From: Verrucomicrobiota bacterium
GTDB lineage: Bacteria > Verrucomicrobiota > Verrucomicrobiia > CAIQCK01
Assembly (NCBI GenBank): GCA_016219905.1
Contig: JACRKA010000228.1
Location: 1-32,353 of the forward strand
Direction: 5' to 3'
DNA: 32,353 nt
Part shown: positions 30,394-32,353 of the stretch, in pieces
Numbering within the stretch: the stretch's first letter is position 1
How the letters are laid out: each line of letters starts with the position of its first letter
Notes under the pieces: model-generated
Told to the model about the DNA's origin: nothing
Seen by the model: only the letters and a program-made list of their open reading frames with translations
The model's database searches: none
Translations under genes and position numbers: made by a program

Positions 30394-31320
30394 CTATTTG
30401 GCTGACGGGTTCTCTGCACCGACCACGGCCGCGTAACGCTGGATCTTCGGGGCCAACCGGCTAGCATGGATCATCGCTTCCCGCGCCTCCGATGCACGCC
30501 CATTCCGGGCAAGACAGCAGGCTCTGTTGACCAAAAACTCAGCCACCTCTTCGGCAGCCGTCAGGTTCTTCAAATACTGCCCGTCCAGGATTTCCTTCTC
30601 CTCTATCGGGAACGGCCAGCTCTTGTAGTGTTCGTCCGGGTGCGTCACAAGCCCCCGTGCACTGCCCTCGATGTTCAACCGCTCTTTGCCATCCGAGGTT
30701 TCCCATCGCACAAACAGGTGGGACTTGCCCCGCACCAGATGCAGCGGATAGCCCAACCGACGCCCCACTGCGACATACAGCACAGGCATCGAGGCACACG
30801 TGCCCATCCGCCGTTCACCTAGCAATCCGTGCAAAAACAGATCCTTCGAGTCAGAGAAGAATTCTCCTGAGTTCAAATCCGCCGCCGTGGGTGCCGCGAT
30901 GCGGCCGGGGTTGTAGCGGAGGCCCAGGTCACGCTGTAGAACGGTGATCATCACCAACATCCTGAAGTAAGCCTCTGATCGTTCATACTCCTCCGGGCGA
31001 TGCTGAAAGCGGTAGAGATTACGTAACGTGGCCACCCGGACCTGGTTCGCCCAGTCATCCAGCGTCTTCAACAGCCGTTCCACAACCAGATTCTCGGCCC
31101 CCGGCAATCCCTCCGCACACAACAGATTCAGCCTCGCCACATCCATCCCTTGAAGCGGTGAGGAGTTCGCCTTCAGAAGCTGGATCAATCCCTTCGGCGG
31201 CTCTGAAGCAACCGCCTGTGCCGTTGACAGAACAATTGCCCACACGGCAGCGGCCGCCAGCAACAACACAACGCCGGTCAGCAGCCGCCACCGAATCTGA
31301 ATTGTCCGTTCAACCTTCAT
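30394..31320 (-). CDS. Membrane-anchored transglutaminase-like protein
   Basis: 308 aa. An N-terminal hydrophobic segment (about residues 12-35) places the rest outside the cytoplasm. The papain-like triad can be read in RRMGTCASMPVLYVAVGRRL (C175), GKSHLFVRWE (H201) and LNIEGSARG (N216/E218), the layout of the SirB1/transglutaminase-core group. Such domains act as transglutaminases, proteases or amidases. The C-terminal part has TPR-like helices (EEVAEFLVNRACCLARNGRA). Its stop is 10 bases before the signal-peptide RHS gene, so the two are made together; a job in maturing or anchoring that effector is a reasonable inference. No ribosome site is evident before ATG 31320. Confidence 0.83.
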   Translation of the reverse strand: MKVERTIQIRWRLLTGVVLLLAAAAVWAIVLSTAQAVASEPPKGLIQLLKANSSPLQGMDVARLNLLCAEGLPGAENLVVERLLKTLDDWANQVRVATLRNLYRFQHRPEEYERSEAYFRMLVMITVLQRDLGLRYNPGRIAAPTAADLNSGEFFSDSKDLFLHGLLGERRMGTCASMPVLYVAVGRRLGYPLHLVRGKSHLFVRWETSDGKERLNIEGSARGLVTHPDEHYKSWPFPIEEKEILDGQYLKNLTAAEEVAEFLVNRACCLARNGRASEAREAMIHASRLAPKIQRYAAVVGAENPSAK

Positions 31321-31383
31321 CGTTCACAACAACACCGCGTTCGTCTGATGTTCAGACCTGATCTCGGTTCCCACATCACGCAT

Positions 31384-31845
31384 TTATCGGACTTCGTTGA
31401 GGATTCGATCCGAGCCGCCCAACACGTCCTGCGCGTAGTTCCTTAGCATCCGCGCACTTCCTTCAAGCCTCCTTCGATACTTTGCCCGGCGTTGACTCAA
31501 GCCATTCTCGACCGCTGGCTGCGGGAAACTGATGTCAGATACGCCTCGATGCAGCAATAGTTCAGTCAGGTATTCGCGGACAACAACGCCAGCGTCGTCT
31601 TTTCGATAAACAGTTGGCCTATTCCCACTGATCAAACGGATGACTTTCACGGACGCGTCATCGTCGCGCTGCTCGAACATGCACTCAATACCTACCGTCC
31701 CTTTCTGGTAGGTCGCAAATACTAGACCAGGCGTGGAGACGTCCACCTCCGGTCCAGCGAAGCCGTGTTCCTGAACCAAAAAGGCGAAGGCACGCTTGCA
31801 CTCAGCCACGAAATCGTTTTGAGGAGATTGCTGTTCAATGTCCAT
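31384..31845 (-). CDS. Candidate immunity protein for the RHS-tip protein at the window's end
   Basis: 153 aa, soluble, no signal peptide. The central part is a beta-rich stretch (GLVFATYQKGTVGIECMFEQ, SVKVIRLISGNRPTVYRKDD) and the C-terminus is basic and helical (SQRRAKYRRRLEGSARMLRN). GGGAG precedes ATG 31845, which is 3 bases after the upstream RHS-tip stop. It shares no similarity by eye with the 29059-29373 protein, as expected when each pairs with its own toxin domain. Family unknown; the immunity call is from position only. Confidence 0.7.
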   Translation of the reverse strand: MDIEQQSPQNDFVAECKRAFAFLVQEHGFAGPEVDVSTPGLVFATYQKGTVGIECMFEQRDDDASVKVIRLISGNRPTVYRKDDAGVVVREYLTELLLHRGVSDISFPQPAVENGLSQRRAKYRRRLEGSARMLRNYAQDVLGGSDRILNEVR

Positions 31846-31848
31846 AGA

Positions 31849-32353
31849 CTATTCTCCCAGAAATGGCGAGCCGCCCTGGAATTTCTTCAAACGCTTCCAG
31901 AGTTTAGTAACAGGATAATTAAGGGTTTCCATTCGTTCCATACCGTAATAAATACTATCGGGACGCTCGTTAGCTTTCAGCCGCTCCCGTCTTCGCGAGA
32001 ACGCAGGTCCAATATCATAGACTTCATACCCCTCCGCCAGTTTTGAGCGAATCCAAGCACGATTGGCTTCCATTCCTGAGCCTTCAAAGGTTTCAGCGCC
32101 AAGCTTCTTCGCGGCTGCTCGGACACGCTCCATGGCCTCACCAATTACAATTCGTTGAGGTGATGTCTTTGCGCCAAAAGTTGGTCCTCCTGACAACGTC
32201 GGCAGTTCGATTCTCGCGGCCGATCTCGGCATCAGACTCGATTGCAGCGACGAGGGACTCACGCCCATGCTCGCCATCGAAACCGTCCCTAGCGCCGCCA
32301 TGCCAAATCCCATCAGCGCCTCTCCCTGGCTCATCTGCTGGCCAGTGAACAAC
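31849..32353 (-). CDS. RHS-associated toxin tip (C-terminal part; N-terminus outside the window)
   Basis: The frame is open to the window edge, so the gene continues beyond base 32353. The first residues visible, FTGQQMSQGEALMGFGMAAL, line up with FTGERIGGGRALLNFGLSVA in the 29370-30383 protein, and the linker SMASMGVSPSSLQSSLMPRS is nearly identical. After it the sequence is unrelated: RIVIGEAMERVRAAAKKLGA, ETFEGSGMEANRAWIRSKLA, YDIGPAFSRRRERL and LNYPVTKLWKRLKKFQGG. The ending is a compact, basic domain, probably an enzyme toxin, but I cannot name the family. Whether an RHS shell precedes it cannot be seen. Confidence 0.8.
   Translation of the reverse strand, partial: LFTGQQMSQGEALMGFGMAALGTVSMASMGVSPSSLQSSLMPRSAARIELPTLSGGPTFGAKTSPQRIVIGEAMERVRAAAKKLGAETFEGSGMEANRAWIRSKLAEGYEVYDIGPAFSRRRERLKANERPDSIYYGMERMETLNYPVTKLWKRLKKFQGGSPFLGE
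32220..32278. repeat. Diverged direct repeat shared by the two RHS-tip genes (copy 2)
   Basis: This is the partner of 29810-29863. It encodes SMASMGVSPSSLQSSLMPRS of the RHS-tip gene that leaves the window. Confidence 0.75.

Overview
The window looks like a piece of a high-GC Verrucomicrobiota chromosome, most likely a Pedosphaera/Limisphaera-type lineage. The phylum call is an inference. It rests on a type II pseudopilin with an H-X9-DG C-terminal motif, an HzsA-related di-CxxCH protein beside a sulfatase, a secreted PQQ-like propeller, a HAF-repeat protein, RHS-core fragments, and many palindromic intergenic repeats of the kind common in this phylum. No 16S gene or other marker is present to settle it.

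Layout, left to right. (1) 1-2.5 kb: the 3' part of a membrane-TPR protein, convergent with a translationally coupled pair (a membrane protein of unknown function, then LemA). (2) 2.6-7.7 kb, plus strand: an HzsA-related protein with discoidin-like, propeller and cytochrome c parts, a secreted sulfatase, and an RdgB/HAM1 NTP pyrophosphatase. (3) 7.7-9.6 kb: a repeat-rich stretch around a HAF-repeat secreted protein. (4) 9.65-13.2 kb, minus strand: an NtrC-type two-component operon (PAS histidine kinase, then sigma-54 response regulator). The 449-base gap upstream holds a 9-bp dyad, a sigma-54-like promoter pointing away from the operon, and a sequence that folds as a three-way junction ending in T6. 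(5) 13.6-18.0 kb, plus strand: an MFS transporter, a propeller-plus-PHP protein and a small zinc-ribbon protein, followed by a minus-strand PQQ-like propeller protein. (6) 19.6-22.7 kb, plus strand: YjbQ, a half-length TauE/SafE protein, a 282-base nested palindrome, a pseudopilin and a LarA-family protein. (7) 22.9-25.4 kb: a cold-shock protein with a long leader and a strong terminator, a minus-strand ECF sigma factor with a membrane partner, and tRNA-Asn with a good promoter. (8) 25.4-28.8 kb: a sulfotransferase and an ornithine-cyclodeaminase-like protein, convergent with an ATP-grasp-like protein and a small exported protein. (9) 29.06 kb to the end, minus strand: a five-gene RHS-derived cassette that is visibly less GC-rich than the rest.

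The most interesting region is the last one. Two RHS-tip proteins share a conserved pre-toxin linker and then diverge completely, and each is followed by a small unrelated gene in the position of an immunity gene. Between the two pairs lies an exported transglutaminase-like protein. The second tip has no RHS shell: its signal peptide runs straight into the YYDP start of the RHS core. Toxin and immunity functions are inferred from architecture only.

A second theme is palindromic repeats made of paired hairpins, without any transposase in the window. Two of them lie in frame inside coding sequences. The 28796-29058 gap shows no gene or site I can support.
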